This document shows, piece after piece, positions 27,325 through 36,166 of a stretch of 64,000 nt of DNA (the stretch's first letter is position 1; every line of letters begins with the position of its first letter). The stretch covers positions 62,001-126,000 of the forward strand of contig CP121688.1 in NCBI GenBank assembly GCA_038396625.1, written 5' to 3'. The DNA is from G038396625 sp038396625 (GTDB lineage: Bacteria; Bacillota; Clostridia; Peptostreptococcales; Thermotaleaceae). The notes below the pieces were generated by a model. The model saw only the letters and a program-made list of their open reading frames with translations. It was not told the origin of the DNA and made no database searches. Position numbers and translations under genes: made by a program.

Positions 27325-28362
27325 ATGAAAAAAGAAAAAGTGTCTTTTAGAGAATATATGATCCAAGCATTAAATGGTATGGCTTTGGGGTTATTTTCCT
27401 CTTTGATTATTGGACTTATACTAAAGCAAATTGGAGATTATACGCATATTGGGATATTTACAAATTTCGGAAAAGTAGCACAGTTTATGATGGGTCCTGC
27501 TATTGGTGCTGCAGTAGCATTTAGCGTCAAAGCACCTCCCTTGGGTATATTTGCTTCTATTGTTACTGGTGCGCTAGGTGCAGGAACCATTGCATCGGGA
27601 GATTTGGGTGCATTTATTGTAAAGATTGGAGAACCAGTAGGGGCTTTTGTAGCAGCGCTGATCGGCGCAGAATTTTCAAAAATGATATCTGGTAAAACAC
27701 GGGTGGATATTGTGCTTGTTCCAGCAGGAACGATTATGCTTGGTGGACTAGCTGGTGTTTTTGTAGGACCTTTCATTGCATCCATGATGAAGGGATTAGG
27801 ACAAATCATCAATCAAGCAACCTTGATGCAGCCCATTCCTATGGGAATCGTTGTAGCTGTCCTTATGGGAATGATTCTTACACTGCCCATCAGTAGTGCA
27901 GCCCTTGCCATATCCTTAGGGTTGAGTGGTTTAGCTGCAGGTGCCTCTGTAGTAGGATGTGCCACCCAGATGATTGGTTTTGCTGTAGCAAGTTATAGGG
28001 AAAATGGGATAGGCGGTGCCATTGCCCAAGGATTAGGAACATCGATGCTTCAGGTACCCAATATTATTAGAAATCCTTTGATTTGGATTCCTCCTACTTT
28101 AGCTAGTGCTATTTTAGGGCCTATTGCTACCTATGTGTTAAAGATGGAGAATAATAGCATCGGTGCAGGGATGGGTACCAGTGGATTAGTAGGACAGTTT
28201 GGAACCATTGCAGCAATGGCAGATAAAGAACCGATGACTTTGATTATAGGAAAAATGGCGTTACTACATTTTATCCTACCAGCGATACTTACACTGATGA
28301 TTTCAGAATATATGAGAAAAAAAGGGTGGATTCAGTTTGGAGATATGAAACTAAATAGATAG
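27325..28362 (+). CDS. EIIC-like membrane protein (PTS_EIIC_2 type) in the nad operon
   Basis: A 345-residue polytopic membrane protein rich in Gly and Ala, with about ten hydrophobic segments. It resembles the family usually labelled PTS sugar transporter subunit IIC (PF13303). No IIA or IIB domain or gene is present and there is no sugar-metabolism neighbour. It is 36 bp after nadC and before the operon terminator, so it is almost certainly co-transcribed with nadABC. This suggests transport of a NAD precursor such as nicotinate or quinolinate, without phosphotransfer. That is inference; the substrate of this family is not known to me. Confidence 0.75.
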   Translation: MKKEKVSFREYMIQALNGMALGLFSSLIIGLILKQIGDYTHIGIFTNFGKVAQFMMGPAIGAAVAFSVKAPPLGIFASIVTGALGAGTIASGDLGAFIVKIGEPVGAFVAALIGAEFSKMISGKTRVDIVLVPAGTIMLGGLAGVFVGPFIASMMKGLGQIINQATLMQPIPMGIVVAVLMGMILTLPISSAALAISLGLSGLAAGASVVGCATQMIGFAVASYRENGIGGAIAQGLGTSMLQVPNIIRNPLIWIPPTLASAILGPIATYVLKMENNSIGAGMGTSGLVGQFGTIAAMADKEPMTLIIGKMALLHFILPAILTLMISEYMRKKGWIQFGDMKLNR

Positions 28363-28378
28363 TTTGAAAAAGTTTCCT

Positions 28379-28417
28379 CTCGATAGTATAATGAAAATAA
28401 TACTATCGAGTTTTTTT
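28379..28417 (+). terminator. Intrinsic terminator of the nad operon
   Basis: A perfect 11-bp stem (28379-28389 / 28400-28410) is followed by seven T, 17 bp after the EIIC-like stop. Confidence 0.92.
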
Positions 28418-28497
28418 AGAGAGAATTAGAGAAGATTGGGTATATTATATAAGATAGATTTGCGATAGTACAAATAAGACGAATAGGGGTGAAAAGC

Positions 28498-31257
28498 TTG
28501 AAAAAACTGAAAGGAGCATTTATTGGTTTCGGGGGCGTAATAATCTTTTTTCTTCTTACATCCTTTACGACCATTATTCATTTTGTGACAGATTATCAAT
28601 GGTTTAAGGAATTGGGCTATGATAAGGTTTTTTTAACAAAACTGATGACCCAATTGAAAATTGGAATACCTGTATTTATTGTTTTTACCATATGTATTTA
28701 TCTTTATTTACAGTCTATCAAAAAAGATTATCATAGAAAAGTACAGGCTACTTATATTGGGATAAGCGAAAAAAGAATCAATCAGATTGCATTAGCAGGT
28801 GCTGCAGTGATTTCTTTTATTATTAGTACTACGTTAGCAGGAGGGCTTTGGTTTGAAATTCTAAGGTTTTTTGAGGCCACACCATTTGGTATTTCTGATC
28901 CAATATTCAACAAGGACATTGCTTTTTATATGTTTCAATTACCTTTGTTTGAAGAGATTTACTATATGCTTATTACCTTCATTATCTTATTAGCCATCAT
29001 TACTTTGGTGTTCTATCTGATCATGATGAGTGTCAGAAGACCTACCTTATTTGACGCTAACACTGATAATGTTCGAGAATTTAGAATCAATAAAGGCTTG
29101 GATACGGAGACGGGAAAAAAGTTATTACATATTGCATTCAGACAGTTAACAACTTTAGCGGTCATCTTTTTTGTTATTTTAGGATTAGGTTATGTTTTAA
29201 AGACTTATCATTTGCTTTACTCACCTAGAGGTGTTGCCTATGGTGCAAGTTTTACAGATGTAAATGTAACGCTGTGGATTTATCGGATAATGATTGGGCT
29301 CTCTTTGCTTTCTGCGGTATTAGTAGTACTGGGGGCAAAATCTAAAAAACTTCGATTAGCACTTACTGGTCCTGTGATTATGATTGCTGTAACCATCATA
29401 GGAAATATCGTGGCATTAGGAGTACAAAACTACATTGTAGATCCTGATGAGATTTCAAAGGAGCGGGAGTACTTAGAGCATAATATTCGATATACGAAGA
29501 TGGCCTATGGCTTAGATGAGGTTGAAGAAAAAAATTTCTCCGCCAATCTAAATTTAACGAGGGAAGATTTAGACAATAATAAAGAAACCATAGATAATAT
29601 TCGCATTAATGATTATAGACCTACAAAACAATTTTATAATCAAAGGCAAGGAATTCGACTGTATTACCAGTTTCATGATGTCGATATAGACAGATATAAT
29701 ATTGATGGACGATACACCCAGGTGTTTTTATCTGCTAGAGAAATTGATTCCAAAAAAATTAATACACAGTGGATTAATCAGCATTTAAAATATACCCATG
29801 GCTATGGGATTGCCCTATCTCCTGTAAATGCTATTACTGCAGAAGGACAGCCCAAACTGTTGATCAAAAATATTCCTCCAGAATCGCAAATAAAAGGGCT
29901 TGAGGTAAAAAGACCACAGATATATTTTGGAGAATTAACCAATAATTATGTCATTACCAATACGGATGAAGGAGAATTTGATTATCCCAGTGGTGATGAA
30001 AATGTAGAGACCTTCTACGAAGGAGACGCGGGAATTTCGTTAGGCGGATTGAATAAAGTCTTATTTGCCATCAAGCAAAAAAGCTTAAAGATGTTAGTTT
30101 CAGGTAATATTAATGCAGATAGTAAGATCTTGCTTTATAGAAATATTAAAGAAAGAACCCAAAAAATTGCGCCATTTATTTCTTATGATGAAGATCCATA
30201 CTTGGTAATCGATAATGGAAATTTGTTTTGGATCCTCGATGGATATACGATCAGTGCCAATTATCCCTATGCAGAGCCTTATGTGGGGGAGAATAATAAC
30301 TACATTAGAAACTCAGTAAAAGTAGTAATAGATGCTTATAACGGAGATACAACCTATTATATTGTGGATGAAAAAGATCCTGTTGTGCAGACATTAGATA
30401 AAATCTTTCCACAGCTGTTTACATCCATAGATGAAATGCCAGAAGGAATCAAAAATCATTTGCGCTATCCGCAAACCTTGTTTGATATACAAGCAAATGT
30501 TTATCAGGTATATCATATGACAGATACAGATGTGTTTTATCAACAGGAGGATTTATGGGATATAGCTAAAGAGATGTTAGATAGGGAACAACAGGTAATG
30601 GAATCCAATTACTTTATTATGAAATTGCCAGGAGAGGAAAAAGAGGAGTTTTTGCTATCGATTCCTTATACGCCGAAGGATAAACCCAATATGACAGCGT
30701 TACTGATAGCAAGAAATGATGGAGATCAGTATGGCAAACTGGTAATCTATAAGCTGCCAAAGCAGAAAAATATATATGGTCCAATGCAGATTGAGTCCAA
30801 GATTGATCAGGATACAGAAATTTCTAAAGAATTTTCTCTATGGGGACAAAAGGGTTCGACCTATATTCGTGGAAATCTTTTAACGATTCCTATAGAAGAT
30901 TCATTATTATATGTGGAGCCGATTTATCTAAAAGCCGATAATGAAAACAGCTTACCAGAGGTAAAGAGAGTGATTGTGGCCTATGGTGATAAAATTGCTT
31001 ATGAATCTACCCTAGAGGAAGCATTGGCAAAATTATTCGGCACAAAAGAAGAGAAGCCTCAGATCGTTATTCCCGATGGGGAGACCATAGGGGATCAGCC
31101 AGAAAGTATGGGAGCGCTCATTGTAAAAGCCAATGAAATCTTTAATCGAGCACAAGAAGCCCAAAGAGCAGGAAACTGGGGAGATTATGGCAAATACATT
31201 GATGAGCTGAAAATATTGCTACAAAGATTAAATCAATTCAATACAATACAACAATAA
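28498..31257 (+). CDS. UPF0182 family large membrane protein
   Basis: A 919-residue protein of the UPF0182/COG1615 family. The N-terminal third has about seven membrane segments (residues 10-320). A large extracellular-facing domain with family motifs follows (YGIALSPVNAITAEGQP, LFDIQANVYQVYHMTD, WDIAKE). The C-terminus is an acidic tail (about 840-919). Function is unknown in the family; it is common in Actinobacteria, Firmicutes and cyanobacteria. The start is probably TTG 28498, five bases after GGGGTGA; the in-frame GTG at 28489 overlaps that site. It is a single-gene unit with a bidirectional terminator behind it. Confidence 0.85.
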   Translation: MKKLKGAFIGFGGVIIFFLLTSFTTIIHFVTDYQWFKELGYDKVFLTKLMTQLKIGIPVFIVFTICIYLYLQSIKKDYHRKVQATYIGISEKRINQIALAGAAVISFIISTTLAGGLWFEILRFFEATPFGISDPIFNKDIAFYMFQLPLFEEIYYMLITFIILLAIITLVFYLIMMSVRRPTLFDANTDNVREFRINKGLDTETGKKLLHIAFRQLTTLAVIFFVILGLGYVLKTYHLLYSPRGVAYGASFTDVNVTLWIYRIMIGLSLLSAVLVVLGAKSKKLRLALTGPVIMIAVTIIGNIVALGVQNYIVDPDEISKEREYLEHNIRYTKMAYGLDEVEEKNFSANLNLTREDLDNNKETIDNIRINDYRPTKQFYNQRQGIRLYYQFHDVDIDRYNIDGRYTQVFLSAREIDSKKINTQWINQHLKYTHGYGIALSPVNAITAEGQPKLLIKNIPPESQIKGLEVKRPQIYFGELTNNYVITNTDEGEFDYPSGDENVETFYEGDAGISLGGLNKVLFAIKQKSLKMLVSGNINADSKILLYRNIKERTQKIAPFISYDEDPYLVIDNGNLFWILDGYTISANYPYAEPYVGENNNYIRNSVKVVIDAYNGDTTYYIVDEKDPVVQTLDKIFPQLFTSIDEMPEGIKNHLRYPQTLFDIQANVYQVYHMTDTDVFYQQEDLWDIAKEMLDREQQVMESNYFIMKLPGEEKEEFLLSIPYTPKDKPNMTALLIARNDGDQYGKLVIYKLPKQKNIYGPMQIESKIDQDTEISKEFSLWGQKGSTYIRGNLLTIPIEDSLLYVEPIYLKADNENSLPEVKRVIVAYGDKIAYESTLEEALAKLFGTKEEKPQIVIPDGETIGDQPESMGALIVKANEIFNRAQEAQRAGNWGDYGKYIDELKILLQRLNQFNTIQQ

Positions 31258-31260
31258 AAA

Positions 31261-31294
31261 TAGGACGCCTTTTTTAAAAGGCGTCCTATTTTTT
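31261..31294. terminator. Bidirectional terminator between convergent genes
   Basis: A stem of about eleven pairs (TAGGACGCCTT with AAGGCGTCCTA) has A/T runs on both sides. It serves UPF0182 from the left and the M50 gene from the right. Confidence 0.85.
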
Positions 31295-31916
31295 AGAAGA
31301 AAATTCCTACCAACTGATGATAAACGCTTAAAATAGGTGGGCTAATAATTTTATCAATCATATTGGTAATAATCAATAAAGGCAGGATAATTCTACCCTT
31401 TGTATAAAGTGCATAATAAAAAGGTTTTTCTTTTAACCCTAATAATCCAAAAAAGATATGAGAACCATCTAAAGGCGGAATGGGTAGTAGGTTAAAGACA
31501 AATAAAACCACATTAATCCAAACGGTGTAATCCAAAACATCCATGACGGTATGATAAAGATCATCTGGCAGGATCGAAGAAGGTGTATAGTATAAGCCTT
31601 TCATTAAAATTAAGAAAAAGAGACTAATCAATAAATTCATAGCAGGACCCGCTAAGGACACAAGGACATCATCTCTCTTTGGATGCTTAAAATTTCTTTT
31701 GTTGATTTCAACAGGCTTTGCCCACCCAAATCCTGCTAATAAAATAAAGAGAAAGCCAAAGGGATCAATATGTTTTGTGGGACTTAGGGAAAGTCTGTCT
31801 TGATACTTAGGGGTATCATCTCCTAACCACACTGCTACTCTTGCGTGAGCATATTCGTGAAGAGAAAATCCTAGCACAATCCCTGGAATCATTAATAGTG
31901 TTGCTCTTATATCCAT
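31293..31916 (-). CDS. Site-2-protease-like (M50) membrane metallopeptidase
   Basis: A 207-residue membrane protein of the M50/site-2 protease family, short single-module type. The zinc motif HEYAH is at residues about 20-24 in the first membrane segment. The third ligand lies in LLPIPPLDGSHI. Another conserved patch is DPFGFLFILLAGFGWAKPV. Such proteins cut membrane-embedded substrates, but the target of this short branch is unknown. The start is at 31916, behind AGGAGG on the minus strand. It is a single-gene unit. Confidence 0.9.
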   Translation of the reverse strand: MDIRATLLMIPGIVLGFSLHEYAHARVAVWLGDDTPKYQDRLSLSPTKHIDPFGFLFILLAGFGWAKPVEINKRNFKHPKRDDVLVSLAGPAMNLLISLFFLILMKGLYYTPSSILPDDLYHTVMDVLDYTVWINVVLFVFNLLPIPPLDGSHIFFGLLGLKEKPFYYALYTKGRIILPLLIITNMIDKIISPPILSVYHQLVGIFF

Positions 31917-32045
31917 GAAAAACCTCCTTTGTTATCATAAAGCATCTATCTGTATTGTATAATAAAAAACTGCAAGATAAAACCGTTAAATCATGGTGCT
32001 ATAATATAGACAGTATAATAAATATAAAAGTTTCAAAAAACAAAA

Positions 32046-32070
32046 AAAGATCTTTTTTGAGAAGATCTTT
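32046..32070. terminator. Hairpin with A/T flanks, likely terminator of the 63-residue gene
   Basis: AAAGATCT (32046-32053) and AGATCTTT (32063-32070) form a stem with A and T runs outside, usable in both directions. It lies 56 bp downstream of the minus-strand small gene and upstream of the M50 gene. Confidence 0.7.
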
Positions 32071-32125
32071 TTATTTACAGATAGATCGTTAATAATGAAT
32101 TATATAAAAAATATGGAAATAAGTC

Positions 32126-32317
32126 CTATCTACTACGCAATACTTTGAGTTCTTCAATGGACATGTTATCTAGTTTTTGAGCCATATGAGCAAATTCCCT
32201 TCTATCAATGAAGCCCTTTGCGATTAAAATTTCGATCATAGTGGCAATAGCCAAAGTATTTCTATAATCAACTTCCTTCAAATCACTAAGTTGTGCATAC
32301 ACATCAAGATCATACAT
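32126..32317 (-). CDS. Small helical protein, 63 residues, unknown function
   Basis: A predicted cytoplasmic all-helical protein of 63 residues (MYDLDVYAQLSDLKEVDY...). It has a hydrophobic helix TLAIATMIEILIAKGF followed by FIDRREFAHMAQKL and a basic end. A good GGGGGTAG ribosome site lies six to seven bases before the ATG, and a terminator follows, so it is probably a real gene. I do not recognise the family. It is divergent from the 170-residue gene at 32496; the 178 bp between their starts hold AT-rich promoter sequence. Confidence 0.6.
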   Translation of the reverse strand: MYDLDVYAQLSDLKEVDYRNTLAIATMIEILIAKGFIDRREFAHMAQKLDNMSIEELKVLRSR

Positions 32318-32495
32318 GATTGCTACCCCCTATATGTTTTCTATAACAATAAGTATTGTCGGAAGTCTTAAAGAATATACATAAAATCTAATGAAAAATG
32401 GATTGCTTTTAAAAAAGAAAAGTACATATTCAGCACCTTCCTTCAATACAATACATAATATAAAGGTATAGCCTTTTGATATGGGAGGAAAAGTG

Positions 32496-33008
32496 ATGGA
32501 ACAAAACTATGAATTAACCATAGGTCGATATTTATTTGAGCTTACAAAATTGTTTTTCCAATCCATTGTGGCATATTATTTTAAAAGGGATGATATAAAG
32601 CTGGAACGCTTGTATTATGAAGCCATGGATATTCATGAAAGGTATGTGGAACAGTATTGTGATGAGGAAGAAAAAGAAGAACGGTTTAAAGAAAAAATTT
32701 ATGAATTATTAGATCTAATTGCTTTAAGAGATCAAAAAGAACGGCTAGAGATGAAATATTTTACACAAAAGACGTATAAAGGAATGAAATTAAGGGAAAA
32801 TATTATCAACGATATCTATGTAGAATTATGGTTGATAGGGAAGGAGTTATGGCTGTATATTTTTGAAAGAAGAAATACAAGAGAGTCATTGATTCCTTTT
32901 GATATTGAAGATCCCTACCTTGTGCGTATTGACCAAGTCTATTATGCATTAAAAAACAAGAGAAAGTCAGGCCTTTTACCACTATTATATAAAAAAGAAA
33001 AGCGATAA
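32496..33008 (+). CDS. Hypothetical helical protein, about 170 residues
   Basis: A charged, leucine- and tyrosine-rich protein with no signal peptide and predicted long helices (EQNYELTIGRYLFELTKLFF, DEEEKEERFKEKIYELLDL). No catalytic motif is visible and I do not recognise it. The start is ATG 32496, six to seven bases after GGGAGGA; the ATG at 32481 is part of that site. It lies just upstream of the serS T-box promoter and has no clear terminator. Confidence 0.65.
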   Translation: MEQNYELTIGRYLFELTKLFFQSIVAYYFKRDDIKLERLYYEAMDIHERYVEQYCDEEEKEERFKEKIYELLDLIALRDQKERLEMKYFTQKTYKGMKLRENIINDIYVELWLIGKELWLYIFERRNTRESLIPFDIEDPYLVRIDQVYYALKNKRKSGLLPLLYKKEKR

Positions 33009-33021
33009 AGAAATAAGTAGG

Positions 33022-33050
33022 TTGAAAAGCAGTGGGGATTATGTTAAAAT
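33022..33050 (+). promoter_or_regulatory. Sigma-A promoter of the serS T-box leader
   Basis: TTGAAA (33022-33027), 17-base spacer, TAAAAT (33045-33050), directly upstream of the T-box leader. Confidence 0.7.
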
Positions 33051-33074
33051 ATTTTAAAATAATAGGAAAGATTA

Positions 33075-33305
33075 TGAAGGGAAATAGTAAATAGTTAGAT
33101 TTCCTAAGAGAGTCGGTGGCTGGTGAAAACCGATGAAGTTTGCTATTGAATCCATCCTGGAATCACAAGCTGAACGTTTTTGTAGGCTTTGTCGGGTACG
33201 ACCGTTATATCGTCAAAAAGAGGACTGAATGACTTCAGCCAACAAGGGTGGCAACGCGGGAATACGCCTCTCGTCCCTATTTATATAGGGATGAGGGGCT
33301 TTTTG
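33075..33305 (+). promoter_or_regulatory. T-box riboswitch (serine) with terminator
   Basis: A tRNA-sensing T-box leader. It shows the stem I segment GAGTCGGTGGCTGGTGAAAA, the T-box sequence AAGGGTGGCAACGCGGG (33244-33260), and a 14-bp terminator stem (33266-33279 / 33286-33299) with T5. A serine codon UCC at 33151-33153, followed 20 bases later by TGAACG, is a plausible specifier. Uncharged seryl-tRNA would switch on serS 60 bp downstream. Exact 5' limits are approximate. Confidence 0.92.
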
Positions 33306-33365
33306 TATGATCAGAAAAATCACTGGATCAGAATATATTTTTAAATCATAAGAGGAGGTAGCGAC

Positions 33366-34643
33366 ATGTTAGATATCAAAAGAATAAGAAATAATGTAGA
33401 GGAAGTAAAGGAATTGGTGATGAGACGGGGGCAAGGAGATTATGATTTAGACAAGGTAGTAGCCCTAGATGAAAAAAGAAGAAGTCTATTACAAGAAGTA
33501 GAACAGATGAAGAATAGACAAAATACGGTTTCTAAAGAGATTCCCAAACTTAAAAAAGAGGGAAAGGATGCATCAAGTGTATTAGAGGAAATGAAAGATT
33601 TATCAGCACAAATTAAAGCCCTAGATGAAACTGTAAGAAATATTGAGCAAGATATTCAAAATATGTTGCTAGGTATTCCAAATACACCACATCCAAGTGT
33701 AAAGGTGGGAAGTTGTGATGCAGACAACCTAGAAGTGAAAAAATGGGGAGAACCCACTAAATTTGATTTTGAACATAAAGCCCACTGGGATATTGGAACA
33801 GGGTTAGGGATATTAGATTTTGAAACAGCAGGAAAGATCACAGGAACTCGCTTTACAGTATATAGAGGACTTGGTGCTAAATTAGAAAGAGCCCTTATTA
33901 ATTTTATGCTTGATCTACATACTACAGAACATGGCTATGAGGAAATTCTTCCTCCCTTTATGGTAAATAGGGATAGTATGACAGGAACAGGTCAGCTGCC
34001 AAAATTTGAAGAGGATATGTTTCATATTCCTAGCAAGGACTTCTTCTTGATTCCTACGGCTGAAGTTCCGGTGACAAACTTATACATGAATGACATTCTA
34101 GAAAAGGATGATCTACCGATTCATCATACAGCGTATACGCCATGCTTTAGAAAAGAAGCTGGATCAGCAGGTAGAGATACGCGAGGATTGATCAGACAGC
34201 ACCAATTTAATAAAGTAGAATTAGTAAAATTTAGTAACCCAGAGGAATCCTATAAAGAGCTAGAAACGCTGTTGCTGGCTGCAGAGGAAGTATTAAAACG
34301 ATTAGAAATTCCTTATAGGGTAGTACAGTTATGCACAGGAGATTTAGGCTTTAGCTCTGCAATGACCTATGATATCGAAGTTTGGATGCCAAGCTACGAT
34401 CGCTATTTAGAAATATCTTCTTGTAGTAATTTTGAAGATTTCCAAGCACGTCGTGCCAATATAAGATATAGACCAGAAGCAAAGGGAAAGGTAGAGTATG
34501 TGCACACGTTAAATGGATCTGGTTTAGCGGTAGGAAGAACCTTGGCTGCAATTCTTGAAAATTACCAGCAGGAAGATGGTTCAGTGATCATTCCAAAGGC
34601 TTTAAGACCTTATATGGGTGGATTGGAAACGATTACAAAATAA
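33366..34643 (+). CDS. serS: Serine--tRNA ligase
   Basis: A class II aminoacyl-tRNA synthetase of 425 residues that charges tRNA-Ser with serine. The N-terminal 100 residues are the antiparallel coiled-coil tRNA arm. Motif 2 appears as CFRKEAGSAGRDTRGLIRQHQF and motif 3 as NGSGLAVGRTLAAILE. The serine-site segment LIPTAEVPVTN is also present. The start ATG 33366 follows AGGAGGTAGCG. It is controlled by the T-box immediately upstream and followed by a terminator at 34691. Confidence 0.97.
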   Translation: MLDIKRIRNNVEEVKELVMRRGQGDYDLDKVVALDEKRRSLLQEVEQMKNRQNTVSKEIPKLKKEGKDASSVLEEMKDLSAQIKALDETVRNIEQDIQNMLLGIPNTPHPSVKVGSCDADNLEVKKWGEPTKFDFEHKAHWDIGTGLGILDFETAGKITGTRFTVYRGLGAKLERALINFMLDLHTTEHGYEEILPPFMVNRDSMTGTGQLPKFEEDMFHIPSKDFFLIPTAEVPVTNLYMNDILEKDDLPIHHTAYTPCFRKEAGSAGRDTRGLIRQHQFNKVELVKFSNPEESYKELETLLLAAEEVLKRLEIPYRVVQLCTGDLGFSSAMTYDIEVWMPSYDRYLEISSCSNFEDFQARRANIRYRPEAKGKVEYVHTLNGSGLAVGRTLAAILENYQQEDGSVIIPKALRPYMGGLETITK

Positions 34644-34690
34644 GATGAAAAAGAGGTTTGCGAAACGTTAATGGCATAGAAATATGGAAA

Positions 34691-34731
34691 GCAAGGTAAG
34701 TTATATTAGATATAATTTACCTTGCTTTTTT
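34691..34731 (+). terminator. Intrinsic terminator after serS
   Basis: GCAAGGTAA (34691-34699) pairs with TTACCTTGC (34717-34725), the AT-rich interior pairs further, and T6 follows. Confidence 0.85.
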
Positions 34732-34867
34732 ATCTATATTTATTAAACCAACGTTTCACCATGTGTAGATTCAAATTATAGAGGAGAGCAACTAGACTCT
34801 GATTACCAGTTTTATTAAATTCTTTAATAACTTGCAGCTTGAAATCTTTTCAGTATCTTTTTCTCTT
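34730..34867 (-). pseudogene. Remnant of IS3-type transposase OrfA
   Basis: Read on the minus strand from 34867, the sequence gives KRKRY, a TGA stop, then KDFKLQVIKEFNKTGNQ and on to a stop at 34730, ending NLHMVKRWFNKYR. That is the helix-turn-helix of IS3-family OrfA proteins. The internal stop, lack of a start and lack of OrfB show it is dead. No clear terminal inverted repeats are visible. The remainder of the gap (34868-35121) is AT-rich with nothing else I can identify. Confidence 0.7.
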
Positions 34868-35121
34868 TATAGTGTCAACTTCTTAAAAGAGTCTTTTACT
34901 GAAGTGAATACATTAAATCCTTTTAGTAATTGTTTTACGCTAAAAAAGGAAGTACTTTTTACCTTGGGGTAATAAACGGACAATATAAAATCAAATTAAA
35001 ATATAAGATGATATGTCTTTAAATTTGCTATGTTCTGCAAGGAATATTTACAACTCGATGAATAATCTAATGTAGTAATCATATTTGAGGAAAAATGAAG
35101 CCATATTATATACTATGCCCT

Positions 35122-35150
35122 TTGACCTACAAATCTTCTAGCGTTATAAT
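35122..35150 (+). promoter_or_regulatory. Sigma-A promoter of the c-di-AMP riboswitch leader
   Basis: TTGACC (35122-35127), 17-base spacer, TATAAT (35145-35150), directly ahead of the riboswitch. Confidence 0.85.
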
Positions 35151-35169
35151 GATGTGAAAAATTAAAATT

Positions 35170-35300
35170 ACACGCTGAATTCCACCTGGAAACGGAGGAC
35201 CCAAATTTTGGGGCGAATTCCTTATTAGGATAGGATAACTCTTTCAATCCGAGCCCGACAGCTAACTTCGTAAGCGTTGAAAGAGGAGCTGATGGTATAT
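35170..35300 (+). promoter_or_regulatory. Cyclic di-AMP riboswitch (ydaO/yuaA class)
   Basis: The conserved ydaO blocks are all present: GGAAACGGAGGACCCAAA, GGGGCGAATTCC, TAGGATAGGATAAC, then CCGAGCCCGACAGCTAAC and TTCGTAAGCG, closing with GAAAGAGGAG. In known examples bound c-di-AMP promotes termination, so high c-di-AMP would turn the operon off. The genes downstream are potassium uptake components, the classic target. Outer limits are approximate. Confidence 0.95.
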
Positions 35301-35303
35301 ATC

Positions 35304-35331
35304 AAAACCATGGTTTCTCCATGGTTTTTTT
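35304..35331 (+). terminator. Expression-platform terminator of the riboswitch
   Basis: AACCATGG (35306-35313) and CCATGGTT (35319-35326) form a stem with loop TTTCT and a seven-T tract. It ends 113 bp before the first gene. Confidence 0.92.
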
Positions 35332-35443
35332 GTTGCTCAAAATTTAAAAAGAAAATGGAGTAATGAATAGGTTTGAATTAAGCTAATATGAGATTATATA
35401 ATAGAAGACGTTAATAAAAGATGGCAATCAGGAAGGAGAAAAT

Positions 35444-35857
35444 ATGAATATTGCATTTTTTCTTACACCTAAAAGCGAAGTTATATATGTAACGATTAAT
35501 GCTACTATGAGACAAGTATTAGAGAGAATGGAGTATCATAGATATACAGCAATCCCAATTATAGATGAAGATGGAAAATATGTTGGTACAATTACGGAGG
35601 GAGACTTTCTTTGGAAGTTAAAAAATACGCCAGAATTAACTTTCCAAGATACGAGTAAAATTCCAATAAAGGATGTTTCTAGGCATATGAAGAATGAACC
35701 TGTTTCAATCAATGCAAAGATTGAGGATTTAATTTCTCTAGCAGCAATCCAAAATTTTGTTCCTGTAATAGATGATAACAACATTTTTATTGGAATAATT
35801 AAAAGAAGTGATATTATCAACTACTGTCATCGTCTGCTTTTTAATAAAGGAGTTTAA
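35444..35857 (+). CDS. CBS-domain protein under c-di-AMP riboswitch control
   Basis: A 137-residue cytoplasmic protein made only of two CBS modules: residues about 10-65 (YTAIPIIDEDGKYVGTITEGDF) and 75-133 (FVPVIDDNNIFIGIIKRSDII). CBS pairs bind adenine nucleotides. Stand-alone CBS proteins of this size in Bacillus and Listeria (DarB/CbpB) bind c-di-AMP, so this could be a second c-di-AMP sensor in the same operon; that is inference from family and position. The start ATG 35444 follows AAGGAG. It is the first gene after the riboswitch, upstream of a broken small gene and ktrB/ktrA-like genes. Confidence 0.85.
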   Translation: MNIAFFLTPKSEVIYVTINATMRQVLERMEYHRYTAIPIIDEDGKYVGTITEGDFLWKLKNTPELTFQDTSKIPIKDVSRHMKNEPVSINAKIEDLISLAAIQNFVPVIDDNNIFIGIIKRSDIINYCHRLLFNKGV

Positions 35858-35939
35858 GCTAGATAGATGGAGAATGGTTTATATTTTATTAAGAATTAAT
35901 ACCACTGTATTTTTAAAAGTATTAAGAGGAGACAGTAAT

Positions 35940-36129
35940 ATGAAAGACAAAGAAGAAGTGTTAGAATCTATAAAAAAACAAGGCAGAGCTTTTAGATGAA
36001 TTAGTAGAGGAATATGTTAAAGTAGAACCATTTGAAGTAGAAAAACTAGAATATTATGAGCATAGAATAAGGCTTGTAAGAAAAGAACTAGAGTTTTTAG
36101 AAAGGATTTTAGGATCGTACCCAAAATAG
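35940..36129 (+). pseudogene. Small helical protein gene with a frameshift at an A7 run
   Basis: ATG 35940, with GAGGAG eight bases upstream, opens a frame that stops after 19 codons at 35999. Reading past the A7 run (35972-35978) with one A fewer gives a continuous charged helical protein of about 62 residues: MKDKEEVLESIKNKAELLDE, then LVEEYVKVEPFEVEKLEYYE to ...ERILGSYPK at 36129. The run may carry an inserted A (true mutation or sequencing error), or the gene may depend on transcriptional slippage. I do not recognise the family. It lies between the CBS gene and ktrB. Confidence 0.65.
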
Positions 36130-36166
36130 ATGTTTTTGATTATGTAGAGATATAGGAGGCGATCAA

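Noticed and set aside
35808..35999. A 63-residue protein starting inside the CBS gene
   Set aside because: Its real coding content is the broken small gene starting at 35940; the upstream part overlaps the CBS gene out of frame and has no ribosome site.
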